Shown one piece after another: positions 37,481 to 46,475 of a stretch of DNA of 64,000 nt. The stretch is from Streptomyces ipomoeae 91-03 (lineage in GTDB: Bacteria > Actinomycetota > Actinomycetes > Streptomycetales > Streptomycetaceae). The stretch's first letter is position 1, and each line of letters starts with the position of its first letter. The notes under the pieces were generated by a model that was not told the DNA's origin, searched no databases, and worked only from the letters and a program-made list of their open reading frames with translations. The translations under genes were made by a program, and so were the position numbers. Location: positions 1-64,000 of the forward strand of contig NZ_AEJC01000250.1 of assembly GCF_000317595.1 (NCBI RefSeq), written 5' to 3'.

Positions 37481-37493
37481 CGTACGTCGAATA
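37481..37493. promoter_or_regulatory. TACGTCG-type site upstream of the glycosyltransferase gene
   Basis: CGTACGTCGAATA, matching 10 of 13 positions of the site at 58168-58180. It lies 76-88 bp before ATG 37569. Together with 37387-37399 it frames the divergent promoter region. Confidence 0.4.
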
Positions 37494-37568
37494 CTCGCTC
37501 TCGGCGGAGTCTCCCGAAGCAGCCGCCCAATGGGCGGGAAGTCCCACGCACCTACTGGGATGTGCCTG

Positions 37569-39440
37569 ATGACGCACTCACAGACAGAAGCTCCACAGCA
37601 TCGCGGAAGCCGTCAGGGGAGAAAGTTCGACGACCGGGAGCGGCAGATCCTTGAGCTCCAGCTCCGGGATCTCTCGGACGGTAATGTCGGCCGGATCACC
37701 CCTCACGGACCGCTCTTCGCCCGGCCACCGCGATCACTCCAGGCGGAGCGGAGCACTTATGTGTCGACTCTGTCCGGTCGCGACAAGGTGATCATGGCTG
37801 GCATCGCCGCCCTGTGGGCCGTGGCCTTCTCCTGGTTCTGGCTGTGGTGGCTGCAGCCGGGGCATCTGGTGTCCTGGGTCGGGATGGGCGTCACCAGCGT
37901 CTTGCTCCTCTACCTGTCCACCCAGGCGTGTTACTTCCTCATCGCGGTGGCTCGGCTGCCTCGCGTGCGACCGTCACTGAAGATTCCGAGACTTCGGCTG
38001 GCCATCGCGGTGACGCGAGCTCCTTCCGAGCCATGGGCTATGGCGCGGCGCACCCTGGAGGCGATGAAGGCACAAGAGTTCCCGTACGCGTATGACGTCT
38101 GGTTGTGCGATGAGGACCCGTCCCCGGAGATCTACGAGTGGTGTGCGGCTCAGGGGATTCGTGTGTCGACACGGAAAGGCGTCCCGGAGTACAACCGGAG
38201 TAGTTGGCCGCGCCGCACGAAATGCAAAGAGGGCAACCTCGCCTACTTCTACGATCATTGGGGTTACTCGCAATACGACGTCGTCGTGCAACTCGACTGC
38301 GACCACGAGCCGTCCTCCACCTACTTGGCGGAGGTTGTCCGGCCCTTCTCGGACGAGGCCATCGGCTATGTGGCGGCACCGAGTATTTGCGATGCAAATG
38401 CCCGCACATCGTGGGCAGCTCGCGGCCGTCTGTACCGGGAAGCACCCTTCCATGGCCCCTTCCAACTCGGACATGCGAATCGGCTCGCCCCCGTATGCAT
38501 TGGGTCGCACTATGGGGTACGTACGCGGGCGCTGCGTGACATCGGGGGCCTCGGGCCCGACCTGGCAGAGGACTTCACCACCACCTTCCTGTTCAACTCG
38601 GCAGGATGGCAGGGAGCTTTCGCGATCGACGCGGAGGCTCACGGCCTCGGCCCGATGACCTTCGCGGATATGGTGACCCAGGAATACCAGTGGTCGCGCA
38701 GTCTCGTGGCCATGATGTTCGGAATGATCCCGCGTCACATGCATCGTCTGCCCGTGCGACTGCGCATCCGGTTCACGATCGTGCTGATCTACTACCCGTT
38801 GCTGGCACTTGCGGCGATCGCCGGATTGGTGCTACCCGCAGCGGCATCGATTTCCGGAAATATATGGGTCAGCGTCAACTACCTGGCCTTCCTGGGCAAC
38901 TTCTTCGCCATGGGCCTCTGTATGCTTTTTCTCCTCCTGCTGTTGCGGCGCCGAGGCCTGCTGCGTCCACATTCGGCGCCAGTACTCAGCTGGGAACTGT
39001 GGCTCTTCACGCTGGCCCGGTGGCCATGGGTGGCCTGGGGCGTGTTGGGCGCCATCGTGCAGGAGACCTTCCGCCGGCCGATCTACTTCAAGGTCACCCC
39101 CAAGGACAGAAGCGGGTCGGAAGTACTGCCGAAACGGCTGGTCCTCCCGTATGGAGGAATCGTGACAGCGCTGTCGGTGGCAGCTGTCGTAGGCGAGATG
39201 ACCGGCCCAGCGGTGGGCTACGTCTTCCTTTGCATACTTGGTGCCTGTGCGTACGCGGTGGTCGGCATCGCCGTGTCCGTGCTGCACGTCCTGGAGGCCG
39301 CCAAGGCGGCGGGGACCCGCCTGCGGTCCGCAATGATCACGGCCCGTACTCCATTGCTTCTTGCTCTGGCGCCGTTGCTTCCCCTGGCCTTGGCCATCTA
39401 CGTCTTCCCCTCCTACTTGTTTGCGGTTCTCGGTTGGTGA
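37569..39440 (+). CDS. Membrane glycosyltransferase family 2 (cellulose synthase-like)
   Basis: 623-aa processive-type GT2 polymerase. The cytosolic N-terminus is followed by two membrane segments (about 77-96 and 105-127). The catalytic domain has YDVWLCDEDPSPEIYEW, KCKEGNLAYFYDHWG, the DxD-type LDCDHEP, the acceptor Asp in LAEDFTTTFLF and a QxxRW-like TQEYQWSRS. Five to six further membrane segments and a final one near the C-terminus form the export channel. There is no PilZ domain. ATG 37569 has GGGA eight bases upstream; ATG 37560 and a longer frame from 37470 are possible. It begins the plus-strand operon with galE, UGD and UXS, so it probably polymerises the sugars they supply. Confidence 0.9.
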   Translation: MTHSQTEAPQHRGSRQGRKFDDRERQILELQLRDLSDGNVGRITPHGPLFARPPRSLQAERSTYVSTLSGRDKVIMAGIAALWAVAFSWFWLWWLQPGHLVSWVGMGVTSVLLLYLSTQACYFLIAVARLPRVRPSLKIPRLRLAIAVTRAPSEPWAMARRTLEAMKAQEFPYAYDVWLCDEDPSPEIYEWCAAQGIRVSTRKGVPEYNRSSWPRRTKCKEGNLAYFYDHWGYSQYDVVVQLDCDHEPSSTYLAEVVRPFSDEAIGYVAAPSICDANARTSWAARGRLYREAPFHGPFQLGHANRLAPVCIGSHYGVRTRALRDIGGLGPDLAEDFTTTFLFNSAGWQGAFAIDAEAHGLGPMTFADMVTQEYQWSRSLVAMMFGMIPRHMHRLPVRLRIRFTIVLIYYPLLALAAIAGLVLPAAASISGNIWVSVNYLAFLGNFFAMGLCMLFLLLLLRRRGLLRPHSAPVLSWELWLFTLARWPWVAWGVLGAIVQETFRRPIYFKVTPKDRSGSEVLPKRLVLPYGGIVTALSVAAVVGEMTGPAVGYVFLCILGACAYAVVGIAVSVLHVLEAAKAAGTRLRSAMITARTPLLLALAPLLPLALAIYVFPSYLFAVLGW

Positions 39441-39444
39441 AGTC

Positions 39445-40551
39445 ATGACTTCGGCGTCCAGATCCCGAATGAGCGCACCATCGACCGTCCTCGTCACCGG
39501 CGGGGCGGGCTTCATCGGCAGCCATGCCTGCGTCGACCTGCTCGACCACGGATACGAGGTGATCGTGGTCGACGACCACTCCCACAGCACGCCCCAGGCC
39601 CTCGCCCGGGTGGAACGGATCACCGGCCGCCCCCTCAGCGCCGCCTATGAGCTGGACATTCGTGATCGGAACGCTCTCTCAGCCGTGTTCGATCGGCACG
39701 TCGTGGACGCGGTGGTGCACTTCGCCGCGTACAAGGCCGTCGGCGAGTCGACTCGGATGCCCATCCAGTACTACGACATCAACGTCGGCGGTACGACCGC
39801 CCTGTTGTCGCAGATGCGGAAACACCACGTTCACCGGCTGGTGTTCTCCTCCTCCTGCTCCCTCTACGGTGACGCCGACGGCGGCCTCCTCGACGAGTCG
39901 GCTCCCGCCCGGCCGGCCAATCCGTACGCGAACTCCAAGTGGCTGTGCGAGCAGATCCTCGCGGACGTCTGCCGACACTGGCCGGAACTGTCGGTTTCAT
40001 GCCTGCGGTACTTCAACCCGGCCGGCGCCCATCCCAGCGGACTCCTGGGTGAGAACCCGCTCGGCACGCCCGACAACCTCATGCCGTACGTGGCACAGGT
40101 GGCCGTCGGCAGGCGGGAGCGGCTGCGGGTGTTCGGCGGCGACTATCCCACCCCCGACGGCACCGCGATCCGCGACTACCTCCACGTCATGGACACCGCG
40201 GAAGCCCACCGGATGGCCCTCGACCGTCTTGCCGGTGAACCCGGCATGCGGCTGTTCAACCTCGGTACGGGTACCGGCAGTTCGGTACTGGACGTGGTCG
40301 CCGCGTTCAGGGCGGCGAGCGGCCGGGCGATCCCGTACGAGATCGTCGGGCGCCGCCCCGGTGACGTGCCCGAACTGGTCGCCGACGCGGGCGCTGTCGC
40401 CCGGGCCTGGGGGTGGCGTCCCGCACGGGACCTCGCGGCGATGTGCCGTGATGCCTGGCGCTTCCAGCAACTCAACCCCAACGGCTACCCCGGGTCGGAG
40501 CAGGAGATCGAACCGGAGATCCAGAACAAAGGAGTGACCTCATGCGGATGA
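39445..40551 (+). CDS. galE: UDP-glucose/UDP-glucuronate 4-epimerase (GalE-like)
   Basis: 368-aa extended SDR. The NAD motif is TGGAGFIGSHACVDLL, the catalytic region SSSCSLYGDA with Ser, and NPYANSKW carries YxxxK. The substrate loop NPAGAHPSGLLGENP is typical of GalE. It inverts C4 of a UDP-hexose, giving UDP-galactose or UDP-galacturonate. ATG 39445 follows GGTGA at five bases and lies four bases after the glycosyltransferase stop; ATG 39469 would give the shorter conserved start. The 3' end overlaps the UGD start by ten bases. A paralogue lies at 57093-58151 on the other strand. Confidence 0.93.
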   Translation: MTSASRSRMSAPSTVLVTGGAGFIGSHACVDLLDHGYEVIVVDDHSHSTPQALARVERITGRPLSAAYELDIRDRNALSAVFDRHVVDAVVHFAAYKAVGESTRMPIQYYDINVGGTTALLSQMRKHHVHRLVFSSSCSLYGDADGGLLDESAPARPANPYANSKWLCEQILADVCRHWPELSVSCLRYFNPAGAHPSGLLGENPLGTPDNLMPYVAQVAVGRRERLRVFGGDYPTPDGTAIRDYLHVMDTAEAHRMALDRLAGEPGMRLFNLGTGTGSSVLDVVAAFRAASGRAIPYEIVGRRPGDVPELVADAGAVARAWGWRPARDLAAMCRDAWRFQQLNPNGYPGSEQEIEPEIQNKGVTSCG

Positions 40552-41864
40552 CAGTCATCGGCACCGGATACGTGGGAACGGTGCATGCCGCGTGCATGGC
40601 GGACCTCGGCCACGAGGTCCTCGGAATCGACATCGATCCGGAGCGCATCGCCTCCCTGTCGGCCGGACGCCCCCCGGTGCACGAGGAGGGACTGGGGCGA
40701 CTGCTCGCCCGGGCGACCGCGTCCGGACGGCTGCGTTTCACGACGTCGCTGGCCGAAGGCGCCCACTTCGCCCAGGTCCACTTCGTGTGTGTGGGCACGC
40801 CGCAGCGGCCCGACGGCTGGGCGGCGGACCTCCGCCACGTCGACGCCGTGGTCGACGAACTCGTTCCCCACCTGCGCCCCGGAAGTCTGGTGGTGGGCAA
40901 GTCGACGGTTCCGGTCGGCACCGCGGCTCGGCTCGGCCGACGGGTCATGACGGCCGCGCCCGGCTGCGAGGTGGCATGGAATCCCGAGTTCCTGCGCGAG
41001 GGCTCGGCGGTGCGGGACACCATGCGCCCGGAGCGGCTCGTCGTCGGTGTCGCCTCACAGCGTGCCGATGCGATTCTCCGCGCTGTGTACCGCCCCATGA
41101 TCCGGGCGGGCGTACCGTACTTCAGCACCGACCCGCCCACCGCGGAGCTGGTGAAGGTGGCGGCGAACTCCTTCCTCGCCACCAAGATCTCCTTCATCAA
41201 CGCGATGTCCGAGGTGTGCGAAGCGGCGGGCGCCGACCCGATGCTCCTGGCCCGCGCCATCGGGGCGGACTCGCGCATCGGCCCGCTGTTCCTCGAACCC
41301 GGGCTCGGCTACGGCGGCAGCTGCTTCCCCAAGGACATCCGCGCCTTCGCGGCACGTGCCGAGGAGATCGGAGCCGGCGCGGCGGTGGCGTTCCTGCACG
41401 AGGTCGACCGGATCAACACGAGGCAGCGGCACCGTACGGTCGACCTGGCGAAGCGCCTGCTCGGCGGCTCGTTCAGGGACCGTCACATCGGAGTGCTCGG
41501 CGCGGCCTTCAAGCCGGGCAGTGACGATGTGCGCGACTCGCCGGCGCTGGGTGTGGCGGCGGCGGCCCACGACCAGGGCGCGGACGTCCGCGTCCACGAC
41601 CCGCAGGCCCTGGACAACGCATGTGCGGCCTTCCCCCGACTGGCCTACGCGGTGGACGTCTCCAAGGCCTGCGAGGACGCGGATCTGGTCCTGCATCTCA
41701 CACCCTGGCCGGAGTACCGCTCGGTCGATCCGGCGGCGCTGGCCGCGGTGGTACGTCGCCCGCAGGTGCTCGATGCCCGCAACGCGCTCGACGGGGAGTC
41801 CTGGCGCGCCGCCGGCTGGACCGTGCACATGCTGGGCCGCTCAGCCGGACGGAGCGCGTCATGA
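40542..41864 (+). CDS. UDP-glucose 6-dehydrogenase
   Basis: 440 aa, full length. It has the NAD domain [32 protein letters not shown], the central [14 protein letters not shown] and [21 protein letters not shown], the catalytic Cys in [15 protein letters not shown], and the C-terminal [18 protein letters not shown]. It oxidises UDP-glucose to UDP-glucuronate using two NAD. It is overlapped by galE upstream and by the decarboxylase gene downstream (ATGA), so the trio is translationally coupled. The first 83 residues are copied in the chimeric gene at 36334-37305. Confidence 0.95.
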   Translation: MRMTVIGTGYVGTVHAACMADLGHEVLGIDIDPERIASLSAGRPPVHEEGLGRLLARATASGRLRFTTSLAEGAHFAQVHFVCVGTPQRPDGWAADLRHVDAVVDELVPHLRPGSLVVGKSTVPVGTAARLGRRVMTAAPGCEVAWNPEFLREGSAVRDTMRPERLVVGVASQRADAILRAVYRPMIRAGVPYFSTDPPTAELVKVAANSFLATKISFINAMSEVCEAAGADPMLLARAIGADSRIGPLFLEPGLGYGGSCFPKDIRAFAARAEEIGAGAAVAFLHEVDRINTRQRHRTVDLAKRLLGGSFRDRHIGVLGAAFKPGSDDVRDSPALGVAAAAHDQGADVRVHDPQALDNACAAFPRLAYAVDVSKACEDADLVLHLTPWPEYRSVDPAALAAVVRRPQVLDARNALDGESWRAAGWTVHMLGRSAGRSAS

Positions 41865-42829
41865 GGGCCGTGGTGACCGGCGGCAGCGGATTCCTCGGCT
41901 CCCACATGTGCGAGGCGCTCCTGCGACGCGGAGACATGGTCTGGTGCCTGGACAACCACAGCACCGGCGAGGCGCGGAACGTCGCCCACCTGGTCGGCCA
42001 TCCCCGGTTCACGCTCGTACGCTCGGACGTGACCGCGCCGTTCGACGTGCCGGGGCCGGTGGACGCGGTGGTCCACCTCGCCAGCCCCGCCTCGCCTCCC
42101 GACTACGGGCGCATGCCCCTGGAGACACTGTCGGCGGGCAGTCGCGGCACGGAGAACTGTCTGTTGCTGGCGCTGCGCCGAAGGGCGCGCTTCCTGCTCG
42201 CCTCCACCAGCGAGGTGTACGGCGATCCAGCCGTGCACCCGCAGCCCGAGGGCTACTGGGGCAACGTCAATCCGGTGGGGCCACGCAGTGTGTACGACGA
42301 GGCCAAGCGATACGCGGAGGCCCTCACCACGGCCTACCGGAACAGTCGGGGAGTCGACACGGGCATCGTGCGGATCTTCAACACGTACGGGCCCCGGATG
42401 CGCCCCCATGACGGGCGTGTCGTCTCCACCTTCGTCCGGCAGGCGCTGGTGGGCGCACCGCTGACCGTGTACGGCGACGGCAGTCAGACGCGCAGCTTCT
42501 GCTACGTCGACGATCTGGTCCGTGGTCTGACGGCCATGCTCGACTCTCCGCACCCAGGGCCGGTCAACCTCGGCAACCCCGCCGAGTACACCGTCCGTCG
42601 ACTGGCCACGCTCGTCCTGGAGGTCACGGGTTCGCCGTCGGCCATCGACCACCGGCCCCTGCCCGTCGACGACCCCACCCGTCGGCGACCGGACATCGGC
42701 AAGGCCCGGAGCCTGCTCGGTTGGGCGCCCGAGGTCCCTCTGGAGACGGGACTGCGTCGCACGGCGGCCTGGTTCACGCGATCCGTCGCGCCGGCCTTCC
42801 GGGACATCGACGAGCGTGTGGAGGCCTGA
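41861..42829 (+). CDS. UDP-glucuronate decarboxylase-like NAD epimerase (UXS type)
   Basis: 322-aa SDR. The NAD motif is [16 protein letters not shown], followed by [30 protein letters not shown], the catalytic YxxxK in [24 protein letters not shown] and [11 protein letters not shown]. The PASPP-Y and [16 protein letters not shown] blocks are typical of UDP-glucuronate decarboxylases, which give UDP-xylose, and of related dTDP-glucose enzymes. It follows UGD with an ATGA overlap, which supports UDP-glucuronate as substrate. The decarboxylase assignment is likely but not certain. Confidence 0.88.
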   Translation: MRAVVTGGSGFLGSHMCEALLRRGDMVWCLDNHSTGEARNVAHLVGHPRFTLVRSDVTAPFDVPGPVDAVVHLASPASPPDYGRMPLETLSAGSRGTENCLLLALRRRARFLLASTSEVYGDPAVHPQPEGYWGNVNPVGPRSVYDEAKRYAEALTTAYRNSRGVDTGIVRIFNTYGPRMRPHDGRVVSTFVRQALVGAPLTVYGDGSQTRSFCYVDDLVRGLTAMLDSPHPGPVNLGNPAEYTVRRLATLVLEVTGSPSAIDHRPLPVDDPTRRRPDIGKARSLLGWAPEVPLETGLRRTAAWFTRSVAPAFRDIDERVEA

Positions 42830-42833
42830 TGGC

Positions 42834-43118
42834 CATGCCCTCCGAAGGCCTGACGGCGATGCGTTCCAGGGCAACCAGTACCACGCGACACGCCAGGGGC
42901 GTGTCGGGTCGCGGGCGTCGGGGACGAGCGCCGACCCCTGCCTGAGGGGCGGGGCGCTGCCCGGCATCACCTCGCCCACGAATGCCAAGCCGATCGTGCC
43001 GCGTTGCCCACACGAAGGCCTCGACCTTCGCTCCCTGTTCGGCGTGAATCCGGGGCTCTTCGACTACTTCGGACACCGGATCACCACCCCACCCGTGGTG
43101 GGGGCCGCCCAGCCCTGA
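42834..43118 (+). pseudogene. C-terminal remnant of a beta-helix lipoprotein gene
   Basis: One frame encodes FQGNQYHATRQGR, then CPHEGLDLRSLFGVNPGLFDYFGHRITTPPVVGAAQP and a stop. The intact gene at 34715-36328 has FQGNQYYTAKGQ and CRHAGLDLHARFGLVPVSVDYFGRAVTAPPNTGAAQP at its C-terminus. Some residues in between are also lost. No signal peptide or start is left. It sits directly after the UXS gene, the same position the intact gene holds after the chimeric UGD/UXS, so it is the decayed third member of the plus-strand copy. Confidence 0.85.
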
Positions 43119-43183
43119 GCCGCCGGGAGGGCCATCAAGGACGGAACGCCCCATGAAATGACGGGAGGACGGCGACAACGGTC

Positions 43184-45043
43184 ATGAGCGCACCCATTGA
43201 GGACTACGCACTCATCAGCGACATGGAAACCGCCGCCATGGTGGGCCGCGACGGCTCGATCGACTGGCTGTGCCTGCCCTGCTTCGACTCGGAGGCCTGC
43301 CTGGCCGCGCTCCTGGGCACGGCGGACAACGGCTTCTGGCGCATCGCCCCGATCGCCGCACCGGACCCCTGTTCCCGCCGCGCCTACCGGTCCGGCACGC
43401 TGGTCCTGGACACCTGGTGGGAGACCGCCGAGGGAACGGTACGGGTCACCGATTTCATGCCGCCCCGTGTCGAACTGCCGTGCATCGTCCGTGTGATCGA
43501 GGGCCTGTCGGGTGCCGTGCCCGTGCGCAGTGAACTGCGCCTGCGTTTCCACCACGGCCGTGTGGTGCCCTGGATCCGCAACACCGACGGCCGCACCGTC
43601 GCGGTCGCCGGACCGGATGCCGTGTGGCTGGGCGTCGACGGTCCGGCGCGCGCCCTCGGCCGGGAGGGCCCCACGGTCCTGGACTTCACCGTCCCGGCCG
43701 GCCGACGGGTCGCCCTCACCCTGGTCTGGGCGCCCTCGCACCGTCCCGGGCCGCCCGCGGAGGTGGGCGTCCCGGCGGAGACGACGCTGAAGGAGACCAG
43801 CGATTTCTGGCGGTGCTGGGCGGGCAGATGCCGCTACACGGGGCCGTGGCGGGACGCCGTGGTGCGCTCCCTGATCACGCTGAAGGCGCTCACCTACGCG
43901 CCCACGGGCGGCATCGTCGCCGCACCGACCACCTCGCTTCCCGGGCGCATCGGAGGCGACCGCAACTGGGACTACCGGCACTGCTGGCTGCGCGACTCCA
44001 CACTCACCTTGTCCTGCCTGCTGCGCAGCGGCTACCGGGACGAGGCGTGGGCCTGGCTGGACTGGCTGGTGCGGGCCGTCGCGGGCGATCCGGCCGATCT
44101 GCAGACCGTGTACGGCCTCAGGGGGCAGCGGCAGCTGCCGGAGACCGAGGCGCCCTGGCTGCCGGGCTACGAGGGATCACAGCCGGTGCGGTTCGGGAAC
44201 TCCGCGGTCGGCTACTTCCAACTGGACGTCTACGGCGAGGTCATGGACGCGCTGCTGCTGTCCCTGCGGGCCGGCATCCCCATGCCGGCCCATGTGTGGG
44301 ACCTGGTCGAGGCGCTCATGGGCTTCCTGCAGCGGCACTGGCGGGAACCCGACCAGGGGCTGTGGCAGGTGCGGGGGCCGCGGCGACAGTTCGTCCACTC
44401 CAAGGTCATGGTGTGGGTGGCCGCCGACCGAGCCCTGCGCATGGGTGAGCTGCTGGGCCGCAACGGATCCGCGGCCGGATGGCGGGCGCTGCGGGACGAG
44501 GTGCGTCAGCAGGTCCTCCGCCAGGGCTGGGACGCCGAACAGCGGTCCTTCGTGCAATCGTACGGCTCGACCGACCTGGACGCCTCCGCTCTGCTGATGC
44601 CCCGGCTCGGCTTCCTGCCCGCCCGGGATCCGAGGGTGCGGTGCACCGTCCGGGGGATGCGCCGACTGGCCCGCGGCGGCCTTGTGCGGCGGTACGCACC
44701 GGACGGCGACAACGTGGACGGCATGCACGGGCGCGAGGGCGCGTTCCTGGCGTGCTCCCTGTGGTACGTCGACGCCCTCGCCGCCACCGGCCACGTCGAA
44801 CAGGCCAGGGAGACCTTCGAGCGGGTCCTCGCCGTCCGCAACGACGTCGGACTGCTGTCGGAGCAGTGGGATCCGGACACCGGACGCCAACTGGGCAACG
44901 CCCCCCAGGCCTTCAGTCACATCGCTCTGGCGGAGACGGCGTTCGCCCTGTCCTCGGCACCGGGCGCTCTCACCGCGTGCTCGCGCGGGTCAGCCGTGGC
45001 AGGGCGAGGGACACCGTCGAGGCGGCGAGCAGGGCGGCCGTGA
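43184..45043 (+). CDS. Glycoside hydrolase family 15-like protein, catalytic Glu replaced by Gln
   Basis: 619 aa of the GH15 glucoamylase/trehalase type: an N-terminal beta-sandwich (PIEDYALISDMETAAMVGRDGSIDWLCLP) and a helical barrel from about residue 215 (GIVAAPTTSLPGRIGGDRNWDYRHCWLRDS). The block normally written GIWEVRG, with the general acid Glu, reads GLWQVRG here (Gln codon CAG at 44366-44368). The following FVHSKVMVWVA and the second acid in LLSEQWDPDTGRQLGNAPQAF are kept. It may have lost hydrolysis and kept carbohydrate binding, or may cleave poorly. Its 3' end overlaps the convergent MFS gene by 74 bp. It has no signal peptide. Confidence 0.88.
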   Translation: MSAPIEDYALISDMETAAMVGRDGSIDWLCLPCFDSEACLAALLGTADNGFWRIAPIAAPDPCSRRAYRSGTLVLDTWWETAEGTVRVTDFMPPRVELPCIVRVIEGLSGAVPVRSELRLRFHHGRVVPWIRNTDGRTVAVAGPDAVWLGVDGPARALGREGPTVLDFTVPAGRRVALTLVWAPSHRPGPPAEVGVPAETTLKETSDFWRCWAGRCRYTGPWRDAVVRSLITLKALTYAPTGGIVAAPTTSLPGRIGGDRNWDYRHCWLRDSTLTLSCLLRSGYRDEAWAWLDWLVRAVAGDPADLQTVYGLRGQRQLPETEAPWLPGYEGSQPVRFGNSAVGYFQLDVYGEVMDALLLSLRAGIPMPAHVWDLVEALMGFLQRHWREPDQGLWQVRGPRRQFVHSKVMVWVAADRALRMGELLGRNGSAAGWRALRDEVRQQVLRQGWDAEQRSFVQSYGSTDLDASALLMPRLGFLPARDPRVRCTVRGMRRLARGGLVRRYAPDGDNVDGMHGREGAFLACSLWYVDALAATGHVEQARETFERVLAVRNDVGLLSEQWDPDTGRQLGNAPQAFSHIALAETAFALSSAPGALTACSRGSAVAGRGTPSRRRAGRP

Positions 45044-46160
45044 ACGGCACCCAGTAGCCGGCCGCGGCACCCGCGGTGTCGACCATCCACCCGGACAGGG
45101 CGTAGCCCAGGGCCACCCCGACGGAGAGGCCCGAGACGATCCAGGTGATGGTCTCGGTGAGCTGGGCGGCCGGTGCCAGCCGGCCCACCAGCCCCATCAT
45201 GGTGATCAGGACCGGTGCGACGGACATGCCCGCCACGAAGAGCATTCCCGCCAGCACCGCGAGACCCGGCGAGAACAACAACGGCGCCGTCGTCACCGCC
45301 ATCGCGCAGACGCCGACCAGCAACCGCCGCGTGATCGCCCCCCGCGGCCCGATCGCGCCGAAGACCGCGCCCGCCAGCCCGGAACCGAGCGCGTACACAC
45401 CCAGCAGCAGGCCGGAGAGTGCCTTGTGGTGGTGCGCGTCGGCGAACGCCACCGTCACGACCTCCACCGAGCCGTAGGACGCGCCCACCGACATCGCCGT
45501 CAGCACCAGCAGGCCGAGTCCCGGGATGCGCAGCGCGCTGCCCCCGATCCATGGCGGCCTGGGCCGAACGGGCGGTTCCGTGCGCCGCTGGGCGGCGAAC
45601 AGCAGGACACCGACGGCGAGCAGGACCGCGGCCGCCAGCGGTCCGGCCTCGGCGCCGCCCCTGGTCGACAGCGTGATCGCCAGGGCCGGGCCGATGACGT
45701 ACACCACCTCGTCGAGCACCGACTCCAGCGAGTACGCGGTGTGCAGCAGCCGCGGTGACTCCCGGTGGATCTCCGCCCAGCGGGACCGGACGAGCGCACC
45801 CATGCTGGGCATGCAGCCCGCCACCGCCGCCGCGACGTACAGCGTCCAGTCCGGGGCGGCGTACCGGGCGCACAGGAGCAGCGCACAGATGGCGGCGACC
45901 GTCACCGCCGTCGCCGGGAGGACGACCCGGCGCTGGCCGAGGCGGTCGACCAGCCGGGAGATCTGCGGCCCGATCGCCGCGGCGGCGAGCGCCTGCGTGG
46001 CGGAGACCGACCCGGCGAGCCGGTACTCGCCGCCGAGCCGCGACAGCATGGTGACGATGCCGACGCCGATCATCGACTGCGGCAGACGTGCGATGAAGCC
46101 CGCGGCGGAGAAGAGCAGACTGCCTGCGGGCGAGAAGATCCGGCGGTAGTCGGAGAGCAT
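44970..46160 (-). CDS. MFS transporter
   Basis: 396 aa with about twelve membrane segments in two halves of six, beginning AGSLLFSAAGFIARLPQSMIGVG and a motif A-like loop between helices 2 and 3 (ISRLVDRLGQRRVV). The second half starts near LRIPGLGLLVLTAMSVGASYGS. It resembles drug/metabolite efflux permeases; the substrate cannot be inferred. Start ATG 46160. It is the only minus-strand gene between 37.5 and 53.8 kb, divergent from the first GGDEF-EAL gene and convergent with the GH15 gene. Confidence 0.9.
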   Translation of the reverse strand: MLSDYRRIFSPAGSLLFSAAGFIARLPQSMIGVGIVTMLSRLGGEYRLAGSVSATQALAAAAIGPQISRLVDRLGQRRVVLPATAVTVAAICALLLCARYAAPDWTLYVAAAVAGCMPSMGALVRSRWAEIHRESPRLLHTAYSLESVLDEVVYVIGPALAITLSTRGGAEAGPLAAAVLLAVGVLLFAAQRRTEPPVRPRPPWIGGSALRIPGLGLLVLTAMSVGASYGSVEVVTVAFADAHHHKALSGLLLGVYALGSGLAGAVFGAIGPRGAITRRLLVGVCAMAVTTAPLLFSPGLAVLAGMLFVAGMSVAPVLITMMGLVGRLAPAAQLTETITWIVSGLSVGVALGYALSGWMVDTAGAAAGYWVPFTAALLAASTVSLALPRLTRASTR

Positions 46161-46475
46161 GGGACTCCACGCTCTGTCAGGAACCGGTCGTCGCTGGACG
46201 GTTCGGCTCGGTTTCCGCGTCCCCGGCTGTCACGGCCTCCTTTGTTCCCGCATATCACGTCCGCCATATTCCCGCACGGCGTGGGAGGCTGCGACGCGAT
46301 GCCGTACCTCTGCGTCCATCTCTCCGTCCACATGCGAGAAATGGCAAGCCGGGTAACCTGGATGAAGACATGTCGATGTCCGGCGAGAAGGAGCTCGCAC
46401 ACCGCGGCCGCGTATACCGGCGATCCTGTTCCAGGCGAACCAGGTCAATTACCGGCCCTCGCAGGAGGTGTTGGG
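46161..46475. other. Divergent region, MFS / GGDEF-EAL gene
   Basis: 315 bp carrying both promoters. The only clear element is AGGAGGTG at about 46463-46470, the ribosome site of the GGDEF-EAL gene. I see no dyad or repeat and no TACGTCG motif. Confidence 0.4.
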
